Assembly: GCF_900105725.1 (NCBI RefSeq)
Contig: NZ_FNLM01000036.1
Coordinates: 496,001-560,000, forward strand
From: Gordonia westfalica
GTDB taxonomy: Bacteria; Actinomycetota; Actinomycetes; Mycobacteriales; Mycobacteriaceae
DNA length: 64,000 nucleotides
Direction of reading: 5' to 3'
The notes under the pieces are model-generated. The model ran no database searches, was not told the origin of the DNA, and was given only the letters and a program-made list of their open reading frames with translations. Below, piece by piece: positions 44,888-52,775 of the stretch; position 1 is the first letter of the stretch, and each line of letters starts with the position of its first letter. The translations under genes were made by a program, and so were the position numbers.

Positions 44888-46462
44888 ATCGCGCTTGAGG
44901 ATCTTGCCCGAGGCATTGCGCGGGAAGGCGTCCACGAACACCACCGATCGGGGCACCTTGAAGTTCGCGAGGTGCTGCTTGGCGTAGGCGATGACCGTCG
45001 CCTCGTCGAGGTCGGCGCCGTCCTGGACGGTGAGGTAGGCCCGGCCCACCTCGCCGAGCCGGTCGTCGGGGACGCCGACGACGGCCGATTCGGTGACGCC
45101 GTCGAGGCGTGCGAGGGTCTGCTCGATCTCGGCGGGATACACGTTGAAGCCGCCGCAGATGTACATGTCCTTGAGGCGGTCGGTGATCTTGAGGTTGCCG
45201 TGTTCGTCGAGGGTGCCGATGTCGCCGGTGTGCAGCCAGCCGTCGGCGTCGATGGCCTCGGCGGTCGCCTGCGGGTCGTCGAGGTACCCGACCATCACAT
45301 TCTCGCCGCGGGTGAGGACCTCGCCGACATCGGACAGCTTGATCTCCATGCCGGGGAACGCCCGGCCGCAGGTGTTGGCGACGGTCTCGTCATCGTCGTC
45401 GGGGGTGCACGTGGAGACGAACCCGCTGGCCTCGGTCAGCCCGTACGCGGTGATCACGGTGTCGACGCCGAGGTCCTTCTGTAGTCGTTCGACGAGGACG
45501 ACGGGCACGATCGACGCCCCGGTGATCACGATGCGCAGGGAGGAGAGGTCGTATTCGGAACGCCTCGGGTCGTCGAGGATGGTCTGGAAGATGGTCGGCG
45601 CGCCGGGGAAGACCGTCGCGCGTTCGTCGGAGACGAGCTTGCACGCCTCGGTCGGCGAGTACACCGCGAGCGGCAGCATCGTGACGCCGAAGAGCACGCT
45701 CGGCAGGATGCCCGCCTTGTAGCCGAAGGTGTGGAAGTACGGGTTGACCATCAGGTATCGGTCGCCGGGGTGCAGGCCCGCGTTGGCCCCCCACCCGTGC
45801 GACCCGTTGAGCGTCTGGCGGTGGGTTGCCAACACGCCCTTGGACTTTCCGGTCGTCCCGGAGGTGAACAGGATGTCCGAGATGTCTTCGGGGGAGACCG
45901 CGTCGGCACGACGATCCGCCTCGGTCAGTGTCTCGGGGGTCTCGCGCTCGAGGAAGTCGTGCCAGTCCACCGCGCCCTCGGGTGCCGGCGCCCCGCGCGT
46001 CAACGGGACACGTACGACGAGGTCGGGCATCGAGTCGCGATGGTCGCGCAGGAGCTCCGTCGCGTGGTCGGCGCCGAGGAACTCGCCCGACACGACGAGG
46101 CCGCGCGCCCCGGAACGTTCGATGATCTCCACGGCCTCGCCGGCGGTGTAACGCGTGTTGAGGGGGACCAGCGTCGCACCGGCGTAGTGGACGCCGAGCG
46201 CGGCGATCGGCCAGTGGAAGCTGTTCGGCGACCAGATCGCCACCCGGTCGCCGGGCTCGATCCCGGAGGCGACCAGCGCGGCCGCGAAGGCGCGCACCAC
46301 GCCGTGGAACTGCGCCCACGTCAGTTCGAGGCGCGGATGTGACGAAGGGTGCCACTGGCCGTCGACGATGGCGATACGGTCGGGCCAACTGCGCGCTGCG
46401 TGACGCAGTGCAGCCGGCGTCGTCGTCGCGGAGAGAGTCCCGGTCCGGGAGGTCTGCGGCAT
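44882..46462 (-). CDS. fadD3: Acyl-CoA synthetase FadD3 (HIP-CoA ligase)
   Basis: 526 residues, ANL superfamily. P-loop FTSGTTGKSKG (about 198-208), AYGLTEASG, YLDDPQATAEAIDADGWLHTGD, the hinge KDMYICGGFNVYPAEIE and C-terminal lysine NASGKILKRDL. In M. tuberculosis FadD3 activates 3aalpha-H-4alpha(3'-propanoate)-7abeta-methylhexahydro-1,5-indanedione (HIP) to its CoA thioester, opening degradation of steroid rings C and D. The assignment rests on family plus the surrounding KstR2 regulon. It is divergent from fadE30 across a KstR2 box. TAGGTT six bases before the ATG suggests a leaderless start. Confidence 0.88.
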   Translation of the reverse strand: MPQTSRTGTLSATTTPAALRHAARSWPDRIAIVDGQWHPSSHPRLELTWAQFHGVVRAFAAALVASGIEPGDRVAIWSPNSFHWPIAALGVHYAGATLVPLNTRYTAGEAVEIIERSGARGLVVSGEFLGADHATELLRDHRDSMPDLVVRVPLTRGAPAPEGAVDWHDFLERETPETLTEADRRADAVSPEDISDILFTSGTTGKSKGVLATHRQTLNGSHGWGANAGLHPGDRYLMVNPYFHTFGYKAGILPSVLFGVTMLPLAVYSPTEACKLVSDERATVFPGAPTIFQTILDDPRRSEYDLSSLRIVITGASIVPVVLVERLQKDLGVDTVITAYGLTEASGFVSTCTPDDDDETVANTCGRAFPGMEIKLSDVGEVLTRGENVMVGYLDDPQATAEAIDADGWLHTGDIGTLDEHGNLKITDRLKDMYICGGFNVYPAEIEQTLARLDGVTESAVVGVPDDRLGEVGRAYLTVQDGADLDEATVIAYAKQHLANFKVPRSVVFVDAFPRNASGKILKRDL

Positions 46463-46469
46463 GCGCCCA

Positions 46470-46483
46470 ACCTAGCACTTGCT
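46470..46483. promoter_or_regulatory. KstR2 operator between fadD3 and fadE30
   Basis: The minus strand reads AGCAAGTGCTAGGT, one mismatch from the KstR2 consensus AnCAAGnnCTTGnT. It overlaps the predicted -10 of fadD3 and lies 9 bp upstream of the -10 TATGCT of fadE30, so one dimer could silence both. Confidence 0.8.
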
Positions 46484-46503
46484 TGGTGGGTTATGCTAGC
46501 GCC

Positions 46504-47763
46504 ATGACCTCGATCAATCTCGCGGATCGTGGCGTCGACCTGGGTGAATGGGCCAAGTCGACGCCGAATGCCGCCGACGAGTTCGCCACCGCGGTGCGGT
46601 CCTGGCTCGACGAGAACCTGACGGGCGCCTTCGCTGATCTGAAAGGTCGCGGGGGACCGGGCAGCGAGCACGAGTTCTTCGCCGAGCGCCTCGAATGGGA
46701 CCGGCACCTCGCGCAGGCCGGCTGGACCTGCATCGGCTGGCCCACCGAATACGGCGGCCGTGGGGCGACGCTGGAACAGCGCATCATCTTCCACCGCGAA
46801 TACGCCCGCGCCAACGCGCCCGCGCGCGTGAACCACCTCGGCGAGGAACTCCTCGGCCCGACGCTGATCGAGTACGGCACCGAAGAGCAGAAGAAGCGGT
46901 TCCTGCCAGGCATCGTCGACGTCACCGAACTCTGGTCACAGGGCTACTCCGAACCCGGCGCCGGCTCCGACCTCGCCGGCGTCTCGACCAGCGCCCGTGT
47001 GGAAGACGGCAAGTGGATCATCAACGGACAGAAGATCTGGACCTCCCTCGCCCATGTCGCGCAGTGGGTGTTCGTGATCGCGCGAACGGAGAAAGGGTCG
47101 ACGCGGCACGCCGGCCTCAGCTTCCTCCTGGTCCCGCTCGATCAGCCGGGCATCGAGGTTCGTCCGATCCAACAGCTCACCGGCACATCGGAATTCAACG
47201 AGGTCTTCTTCGACGACGCGGTGACCGACGCCGGTCTGATCGTCGGCGAACCCGGCGACGGCTGGAAGGTCGCCATGGGGTTGCTGCAGTTCGAGCGCGG
47301 TGTATCGACGTTGGGCCAGCAGGTCGGTTTCGCCCGTGAGCTGGAAAATCTCACCGAGGTGGCCCGGGCAAGCGGCGCGGTCGACGACCCCGAACTCGCC
47401 TCCCGGCTGGCTCGAGCCGACATCGGGCTGAAAGTCATGCGGGCCCATGCCCAGCGGACGCTCGACGGTGACGTCACCTCGCAGGCGGGCGCGGCATCGG
47501 TGTCGAAGCTGCTGTGGGCCAATTGGCATCGCGACCTCGGCGAACTGGCGATGGACGTCGTCGGGGCGTCGTCGCTGATCGGGCCCGCCGCCACCGCCGA
47601 GGGACAACCCAACGATATCGCCGACCCCGAACACGTCGAACTCGACGAATGGCAACGGCTCTACCTCTTCACCCGCGCCGACACCATCTACGGCGGCTCG
47701 AACGAGGTGCAGCGCAACATCATCGCCGAGCGGGTGCTCGGCCTTCCCCGAGAGGCACGCTGA
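46504..47763 (+). CDS. fadE30: Acyl-CoA dehydrogenase FadE30
   Basis: 419 residues. WPTEYGGRGATLEQ, LWSQGYSEPGAGSDLAGV (FAD/substrate region), INGQKIWTSLAHVAQW and the C-terminal YGGSNEVQRNIIAERVLGLPR are typical. Catalytic base not assigned with certainty. Position and order (fadE30-ipdF-fadA6) match the KstR2 regulon, where FadE30 oxidises the propionyl side chain of 5-hydroxy-HIP-CoA. ATG 46504 has TATGCT six bases upstream (leaderless). Next gene starts directly after the stop. Confidence 0.88.
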   Translation: MTSINLADRGVDLGEWAKSTPNAADEFATAVRSWLDENLTGAFADLKGRGGPGSEHEFFAERLEWDRHLAQAGWTCIGWPTEYGGRGATLEQRIIFHREYARANAPARVNHLGEELLGPTLIEYGTEEQKKRFLPGIVDVTELWSQGYSEPGAGSDLAGVSTSARVEDGKWIINGQKIWTSLAHVAQWVFVIARTEKGSTRHAGLSFLLVPLDQPGIEVRPIQQLTGTSEFNEVFFDDAVTDAGLIVGEPGDGWKVAMGLLQFERGVSTLGQQVGFARELENLTEVARASGAVDDPELASRLARADIGLKVMRAHAQRTLDGDVTSQAGAASVSKLLWANWHRDLGELAMDVVGASSLIGPAATAEGQPNDIADPEHVELDEWQRLYLFTRADTIYGGSNEVQRNIIAERVLGLPREAR

Positions 47764-48588
47764 ATGACCGCAACGGACGCAGGTACCCAAGTGATCTCAC
47801 CGCTCGCCACCCCGCCCGCCGAGACCCCCGGGCACGACCTGCTGCTCGGCAAGAAGGTCGTGGTCACCGCCGCCGCCGGAACCGGCATCGGATTCGCGTC
47901 GGCGCGTCGCGCGTTGCTGGAGGGCGCCGACGTCCTCATCAGCGACTGGCACGAACGCCGCCTCGGCGAGGCGGCCGAGAAACTCGCCGCCGAATTCCCC
48001 GAGCGGACGATCGCCCAGCGCACCTGCAACGTCCAGGTGACCGCCGAGGTCGACGCCCTGATCGCCGACGCCGCAACCCAACTCGGCCGCATCGACGTCC
48101 TGGTCAACAATGCGGGGCTCGGCGGCGAGACCCCGGTTGCGGAGATGACCGACGAGGAGTGGGACCGCGTCCTCGACATCACCCTGACCGGCACCTTCCG
48201 TGCCACGCGGGCCGCCCTGCGGTACTTCGGGTCGGTCGAGCACGGCGGCGTCATCGTCAACAACGCCTCGGTCCTCGGCTGGCGCGCCCAACGCGGACAG
48301 GCCCACTACGCCGCCGCGAAAGCCGGCGTCATGGCGCTGACCCGCTGCTCGGCACTGGAAGCCGCCGACGTGGGCGTGCGCATCAACGCGATCGCACCGT
48401 CGATCGCGAAGCACCCGTTCCTCGCGAAGGTCACCAGCGACGACCTGCTCGACGAACTCGCCTCGCGCGAGGCGTACGGCCGCGCAGCCGACGTGTGGGA
48501 GGTCGCCGCGACCGTCGCCATGCTCGCCAGCGACTACACCACCTACCTCACCGGCGAGGTCGTCTCGATCTCCAGCCAGCGTGCCTGA
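47764..48588 (+). CDS. ipdF: SDR-family dehydrogenase IpdF-like (Rv3559c-like)
   Basis: 274 residues. Cofactor motif VVVTAAAGTGIGFASAR, a variant with AAAGTGIG in place of TGxxxGIG, NNAG (about 116-119), and active site tetrad with YAAAK (about 180-184) and a serine in VNNASVLGW. In M. tuberculosis IpdF oxidises the hydroxyl on the C ring of the HIP-CoA intermediates. A 20-residue hydrophilic lead precedes the core. No intergenic space from fadE30. Confidence 0.85.
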   Translation: MTATDAGTQVISPLATPPAETPGHDLLLGKKVVVTAAAGTGIGFASARRALLEGADVLISDWHERRLGEAAEKLAAEFPERTIAQRTCNVQVTAEVDALIADAATQLGRIDVLVNNAGLGGETPVAEMTDEEWDRVLDITLTGTFRATRAALRYFGSVEHGGVIVNNASVLGWRAQRGQAHYAAAKAGVMALTRCSALEAADVGVRINAIAPSIAKHPFLAKVTSDDLLDELASREAYGRAADVWEVAATVAMLASDYTTYLTGEVVSISSQRA

Positions 48589-48623
48589 GTAAGACTCACC
48601 CGAAACACCAAGGAGTACCGACC

Positions 48624-49781
48624 ATGTCCACACCGCAGGCCTACATCGTCGACGCGATCCGCACCCCGGTCGGCAAGCGCAACGGTTCGCTCGCCAAGAC
48701 CCACCCGGCCGACCTCGGCGCCCACATCATCTCGGCTCTCGTCGAGCGCACCGGCATCGATCCGGCCGTCGTCGACGACGTCGTCTTCGGCTGCCTCGAC
48801 ACCATCGGCGGCCAGGCCGGAAACGTCGCCCGCACCGCATGGCTCGCCGCGGGTATGCCGCTCGAGGTGCCCGGCACCACCGTCGACCGCCAGTGCGGCT
48901 CGAGCCAGCAGGCCATCCACTTCGCCGCGCAGGGCGTCATGAGCGGTACGCAGGACATCGTCGTCGCCGGCGGCCTGCAGAACATGAGCGCGATCCCGAT
49001 CTCGCAGGCCATGATCTCCGGCAAGGAGTTCGGATTCACCACGCCCACAGCCGAATCCAAGGGCTGGCAGGAACGCTTCGGTGATTCGCAGATCTCGCAG
49101 TTCCTCGGTGCCGACATGATGGCCAAGAAGTGGGACATCAGCCGCGAGGACATGGAGGAGTGGGCGCTGCAGTCGCATGAGCGCGCCCGCGCCGCCATCG
49201 CCGCCGGCAAGTTCGACAACGAGAACGTCGCACTCGGCGACTGCGTCGTCGACGAATGCCCGCGCGAGACATCGCTGGAGAAGATGGCCGGCCTGCAGGT
49301 CCTCGCCGAGGGCTCACGCCTCACCGCCGCCGTCGCCTCACAGATCGCCGACGGCTCGTCCGCGACCCTCGTCGTCTCGGAGCGCGCTCTCAAGGAACAC
49401 AACCTGACCCCGCGCGCCCGCATCCACCACATGTCCGTCCGCGGCGACGACCCGGTGATGATGCTGTCCGCACCGATCCCCGCCACCAAGTACGCCCTCG
49501 ACAAGACCGGCCTGTCGATCGACGACATCGACGTCGTCGAGATCAACGAGGCGTTCGCGCCCGTGGTGCTGGCCTGGCTCAAGGAGACCGGCGCCGACCC
49601 CGCCAAGGTCAACCCCAACGGCGGCGCCATCGCCCTCGGTCACCCGCTCGGCGCCACCGGCGCCAAGCTGTTCGCAACCCTGCTCAACGAACTCGAGCGC
49701 ACCGGCGGCCGCTACGGCCTCCAGACGATGTGTGAGGGCGGCGGGACCGCCAACGTCACGATCATCGAGCGCCTCGGCTGA
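48624..49781 (+). CDS. fadA6: Thiolase FadA6
   Basis: 385 residues. N-terminal nucleophile VDRQCGSSQQA (Cys about 91), IVDAIRTPVGKRNG, the NEAFAP loop (VEINEAFAPV), GGAIALGHPLGATGAK and the second cysteine in MCEGGGTANVTII. In the KstR2 regulon FadA6 carries out the thiolysis steps after ring opening, yielding acetyl-CoA and shorter CoA esters. Shine-Dalgarno AAGGAG before ATG 48624. The gene ends 5-15 bp before a tandem repeat array. Confidence 0.9.
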   Translation: MSTPQAYIVDAIRTPVGKRNGSLAKTHPADLGAHIISALVERTGIDPAVVDDVVFGCLDTIGGQAGNVARTAWLAAGMPLEVPGTTVDRQCGSSQQAIHFAAQGVMSGTQDIVVAGGLQNMSAIPISQAMISGKEFGFTTPTAESKGWQERFGDSQISQFLGADMMAKKWDISREDMEEWALQSHERARAAIAAGKFDNENVALGDCVVDECPRETSLEKMAGLQVLAEGSRLTAAVASQIADGSSATLVVSERALKEHNLTPRARIHHMSVRGDDPVMMLSAPIPATKYALDKTGLSIDDIDVVEINEAFAPVVLAWLKETGADPAKVNPNGGAIALGHPLGATGAKLFATLLNELERTGGRYGLQTMCEGGGTANVTIIERLG

Positions 49782-49785
49782 GCTG

Positions 49786-50012
49786 ACCCCTCGCTCCCTC
49801 TCCGCGCGGGAGTTGAACCCCTCGCTCTCCGCGCGGGAGTTGAACCCCTCGCTCTCCGCGCGGGAGTTGAACCCCTCGCTCTCCGCGCGGGAGTTGAACC
49901 CCTCGCTCTCCGCGCGGGAGTTGAACCCCTCGCTCTCCGCGCGGGAGTTGAACCCCTCGCTCTCCGCGCGGGAGTTGAACCCCTCGCTCTCCGCACGGGA
50001 GTTGAACCCCTT
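49786..50012. repeat. 27-bp tandem repeat array, eight units
   Basis: The anchor GGGAGTTGAACCCC occurs at 49808, 49835, 49862, 49889, 49916, 49943, 49970 and 49997, exactly 27 bp apart. Each unit is CTCGCTCTCCGCGCGGGAGT plus TGAACCC. Inner units are identical; the first and last diverge. There are no spacers. On the minus strand each unit contains GGTTCAACTCC, the T-arm pattern of tRNA. All frames are open across it because 27 is a multiple of three, so the translated repeats are not evidence of coding. Confidence 0.95.
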
Positions 50013-50013
50013 G

Positions 50014-50215
50014 CTCCCTGAGGTGCGAGGAGCGTAAGCGACGAGCCTCGAAGGGCTGGTGAGATGACGTCGCCAGGCCCTTCGTGGCTCGCTGCGCTCG
50101 CACCTCAGGGAGCGGAGGATGGCTCGCTGCGCTCGCACCTCAAGGAGCGGTGGCTCGCTGCGCTCGCACCTCAAGGAGCGGTGGGTGGTTGCGCTCGCAC
50201 CTCAGGAAGCAGAGA
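50014..50215. repeat. Cluster of dispersed repeats (inverted pair plus truncated direct copies)
   Basis: An inverted copy at 50014-50055 (CTCCCTGAGGTGCGAGGAGC, then CGACGAGCCTCGAAGGG) faces a direct copy at 50078-50116 (CCCTTCGTGGCTCGCTGCGC, then CACCTCAGGGAG). Three further partial copies of GGCTCGCTGCGCTCGCACCT follow at about 50120, 50151 and 50186. No gene is seen from 50013 to 50412; the last 190 bp should hold the promoter of the aldehyde dehydrogenase (GCATACTAT near 50313). Confidence 0.85.
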
Positions 50216-50412
50216 CCTCCCCGAAGATCCCCCGGGCGAGGTCTCGACCTTTCGGCGTACCGGTCGTACCATTCTGACAACGGACGTACCCACATCCAGT
50301 TGTGATCTGGCGCATACTATGGTGTGGGACAAGCGGAGCATTTCGTTCCAAGCGACCTGTTTCACGACGCCGCACGACCCAGATGCAGCACGAACTACCT
50401 GAGGGGATCTCG

Positions 50413-51942
50413 ATGACCAAGCCTGCTGAGCACACCAGCGCCGGGGCGACGACCGCGAAGCGTGGCGTCTCGTCGGAAGAGCACACACTGACCGAGCTGG
50501 TCGAGATCCAGCGCGCTGCGTTCCTGCGTGACGGCATCCCCGACGCCGACACCCGCATCGACCGCATCACCCGTCTCGCCGCGCTGCTGCTCGACCACTC
50601 TGACGAGATCGCCGCCGCACTGACCGAGGACTACGGCTCACGTCCGCGCGAGCTGTCGCTCGCCGCCGACGTCGCGGGCTGCATGATCGACCTCGCGCAC
50701 CAGCGTCGTGGCGTCAAGGAGTGGATGGGCGAGACCAAGTACGCCAAGTTCCAGGGCCTCATCGGCTACAAGCAGAGCCTTCGTCACGACCCCCTCGGCG
50801 TCGTCGGGATCATGGGCCCGTGGAACTTCCCGCTGCAGCTGACCATCGTTCCGGCCGGCTCCGCCTTCGCCGCGGGTAACCGCGTCGTGATGCGTCCGTC
50901 GTCGATCACCGCGAAGACCACGGATGTCCTCGCCAAGTACGCACCCGACTACTTCTCCATCGAAGAGCTGGCCATCGTCACCTCCAAGCACGGCTCGGGC
51001 TCGGACTTCGCGAAGCTGAAGGTCGACCACATGTTCTTCACCGGCTCGCCCGAGGTGGGCGCCTCGGTGGCCCAGGAGGCCGCGAAGAACCTGATCCCGG
51101 TCACCCTCGAGCTGGGCGGCAAGAACCCGGCCATCGTCGACGTCGACGCCGACATCGACAAGGCCGCCAACATGCTCGCCGACGCCCGCCTGGTCAACGG
51201 CGGCCAGGTGTGCCTGTGCCCCGACTACGTCTTCGTCCCGGAGGCCAAGCTCGGCGAGTTCACCGACAAGGTCGTCGCGCGCTGGACCGAGCACTTCCCG
51301 ACGATCTTCGACAACGACCAGTACACCGCGACGATCAACCAGAAGAACTTCGACCGCATCGTCGGCCTCATCGACGACGCCGTGCAGCTCGGCGCCGAGA
51401 AGCGCCAGGTGATCCCCGGTGGCGAGCCGCTGCCGAGCGCCGAGCGTCGCAAGATCCCGCCGACGCTGCTCACCGGCGTCAAGGCCGGCATGAAGATCGA
51501 AGAGGACGAGGTCTTCGGCCCGGTGCTGACCGTGTACCCGTACCGCGAGCTGTCCGAGGTCATCAGCCACATCTCGTCGCACCCGCATCCGCTGACCATG
51601 TACTGGTGCGGCGATCGCAACGACCGCTTCGAGAAGCTGGCCGACAATACCCGCAGCGGCTCGATCAACGGCAACGACTTCGCGATCCACCTGTTCAGCG
51701 GCGACCTGCCGTTCGGTGGTGTCGGACGCTCCGGAATGGGTGGCTACCACGGCAAGACCGGTTTCGAGACCTTCAGCCACGCACGCGCGGTCGCCTTCTC
51801 GACGCTGCCGCTCACCGTGGCCGAGATGATGTCGCCGCCGTTCCTGCCCAAGGACACGAAGATGACCGATCAGCAGCTCAAGCTGTTCAAGTTCTTCAAC
51901 ACCCGCGCCATGAAGAAGGTGCGCAAGCGCCTGGGTGCATAA
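50413..51942 (+). CDS. Aldehyde dehydrogenase, class 3 / coniferyl aldehyde dehydrogenase-like
   Basis: 509 residues. VVGIMGPWNFPLQLTIVPAG (NAD-binding side), FTGSPEVGASVAQEAAKNL, catalytic Glu in TLELGGKNPAIV (about 236) and catalytic Cys in NGGQVCLCPDYVFVP (about 268). The GQxCxxPDYV form groups it with class 3 and CalB-type enzymes that oxidise medium-chain or aromatic aldehydes with NAD(P). The C-terminal tail of about 50 residues is basic. It is not a known member of the mycobacterial KstR2 regulon and follows the repeat cluster, so it may have entered the cluster later. ATG 50413 behind CTGAGGGG. Confidence 0.9.
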   Translation: MTKPAEHTSAGATTAKRGVSSEEHTLTELVEIQRAAFLRDGIPDADTRIDRITRLAALLLDHSDEIAAALTEDYGSRPRELSLAADVAGCMIDLAHQRRGVKEWMGETKYAKFQGLIGYKQSLRHDPLGVVGIMGPWNFPLQLTIVPAGSAFAAGNRVVMRPSSITAKTTDVLAKYAPDYFSIEELAIVTSKHGSGSDFAKLKVDHMFFTGSPEVGASVAQEAAKNLIPVTLELGGKNPAIVDVDADIDKAANMLADARLVNGGQVCLCPDYVFVPEAKLGEFTDKVVARWTEHFPTIFDNDQYTATINQKNFDRIVGLIDDAVQLGAEKRQVIPGGEPLPSAERRKIPPTLLTGVKAGMKIEEDEVFGPVLTVYPYRELSEVISHISSHPHPLTMYWCGDRNDRFEKLADNTRSGSINGNDFAIHLFSGDLPFGGVGRSGMGGYHGKTGFETFSHARAVAFSTLPLTVAEMMSPPFLPKDTKMTDQQLKLFKFFNTRAMKKVRKRLGA

Positions 51943-52022
51943 CACCTGGTTGCATTACGCCGGGGCGCACGACCTGTGCGTATGATTCTCCGCTTGGCCG
52001 GGTTCGTCTGATGACGTTCCCG

Positions 52023-52036
52023 GCCAAGCGCTTGCT
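52023..52036. promoter_or_regulatory. KstR2 operator before kstR2
   Basis: GCCAAGCGCTTGCT fits AnCAAGnnCTTGnT with one mismatch (first base). It abuts a -10-like TAGGGT at 52036-52041, as expected for autorepression. Confidence 0.8.
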
Positions 52037-52066
52037 AGGGTGATGGCAGACTCTCCAGGAGGATGC

Positions 52067-52717
52067 GTGTCACCACGTGGTCAGACCAGGACCAAGGACA
52101 AAGCCGGGACCGACGCGAAAGCCGGCGCCGACACCGGCGTCCGTTCGTCGCGCCGCGACGAGTTGCTCGCCACCGCCGGACGGATGTTCGCCGAGAACGG
52201 CCTGCGTTCGACGACGGTCCGCGACATCGCCGACGCCGCGGGCATCCTGTCCGGAAGCCTCTATCACCACTTCGACTCCAAAGAGTCGATGGTCGACGAG
52301 ATCCTGCGGCGGTTTCTCGACGACCTGTTCGCCCGCTACCGCGAGATCGCCGGAGCCGGGCTCTCGGCTTCCGAGACGCTCCGCGGTCTCGTCGTGGCGT
52401 CGTTCGAATCCATCGACGCCGAACGCAACGCGGTCGCGATCTACCAGGACGAGGCCAAGCGGTTGTCGGGGCAGGAGCGGTTCGGCTACATCTCCGAGCT
52501 GAACGTCGAATTCCGTCAGTTGTGGCATGCGGTGCTGCAGCGGGGCGTCGACGACGGTGAGTTCCGTCCCGACCTCGACGTCGAACTGGTCTATCGCTTC
52601 ATGCGCGACACCGTGTGGGTCGCCGTCCGTTGGTACCGGCCCGGCGGCGCGATGACGGTCGAGGCGATCGCCGACCAGTATCTGTCGATCGTGCTCGACG
52701 GCATCCTGCCGCGCTGA
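52067..52717 (+). CDS. kstR2: TetR-family repressor KstR2
   Basis: 216 residues. HTH RDELLATAGRMFAENGLRST then TVRDIADAAGILSGSLYHHF; the piece GILSGSLYHHF and the C-terminal YRFMRDTVWVAVRWYRPGG are closely similar to KstR2 of M. tuberculosis (Rv3557c). KstR2 represses the HIP catabolic genes and is released by HIP-CoA, the FadD3 product. GTG 52067 is chosen because AGGAGG precedes it and the -10 element at 52036-52041 would start the mRNA near 52048, which excludes the GTG 52040 and ATG 52043 starts. Its first 25 residues are hydrophilic and not conserved. Confidence 0.9.
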   Translation: MSPRGQTRTKDKAGTDAKAGADTGVRSSRRDELLATAGRMFAENGLRSTTVRDIADAAGILSGSLYHHFDSKESMVDEILRRFLDDLFARYREIAGAGLSASETLRGLVVASFESIDAERNAVAIYQDEAKRLSGQERFGYISELNVEFRQLWHAVLQRGVDDGEFRPDLDVELVYRFMRDTVWVAVRWYRPGGAMTVEAIADQYLSIVLDGILPR

Positions 52718-52731
52718 CCCCGCGCGAAGTT

Positions 52732-52750
52732 AGGGTACCTTTCCTTCGCG
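52732..52750 (+). promoter_or_regulatory. Degenerate IdeR-like iron box before the ABC pair
   Basis: TTAGGGTACCTTTCCTTCG keeps the left half TTAGG-TA of the IdeR consensus (12 of 19 in all). It lies 26 bp before the start of an IrtA-like gene. Confidence 0.4.
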
Positions 52751-52775
52751 TGTCCGCGGCCGATAAGGTGCGGCT

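Noticed and set aside
48624..49781. FadA5 (side-chain thiolase of the KstR1 regulon)
   Set aside because: Neighbours fadE30 and ipdF and the KstR2 boxes point to FadA6; no KstR1-regulated neighbour is present.
49786..50012. CRISPR array
   Set aside because: The 27-bp units follow one another with no unique spacers, and no cas gene is nearby. It is a plain tandem repeat.
49338..50174. Minus-strand protein with SRAESEGFN repeats
   Set aside because: The repeats come from a stop-free 27-bp unit that is open in all frames, and the rest of the frame is antisense to fadA6.
50413..51942. A KstR2-regulated gene
   Set aside because: No box matching AnCAAGnnCTTGnT is seen in its upstream region; the box at 52023 lies after it.
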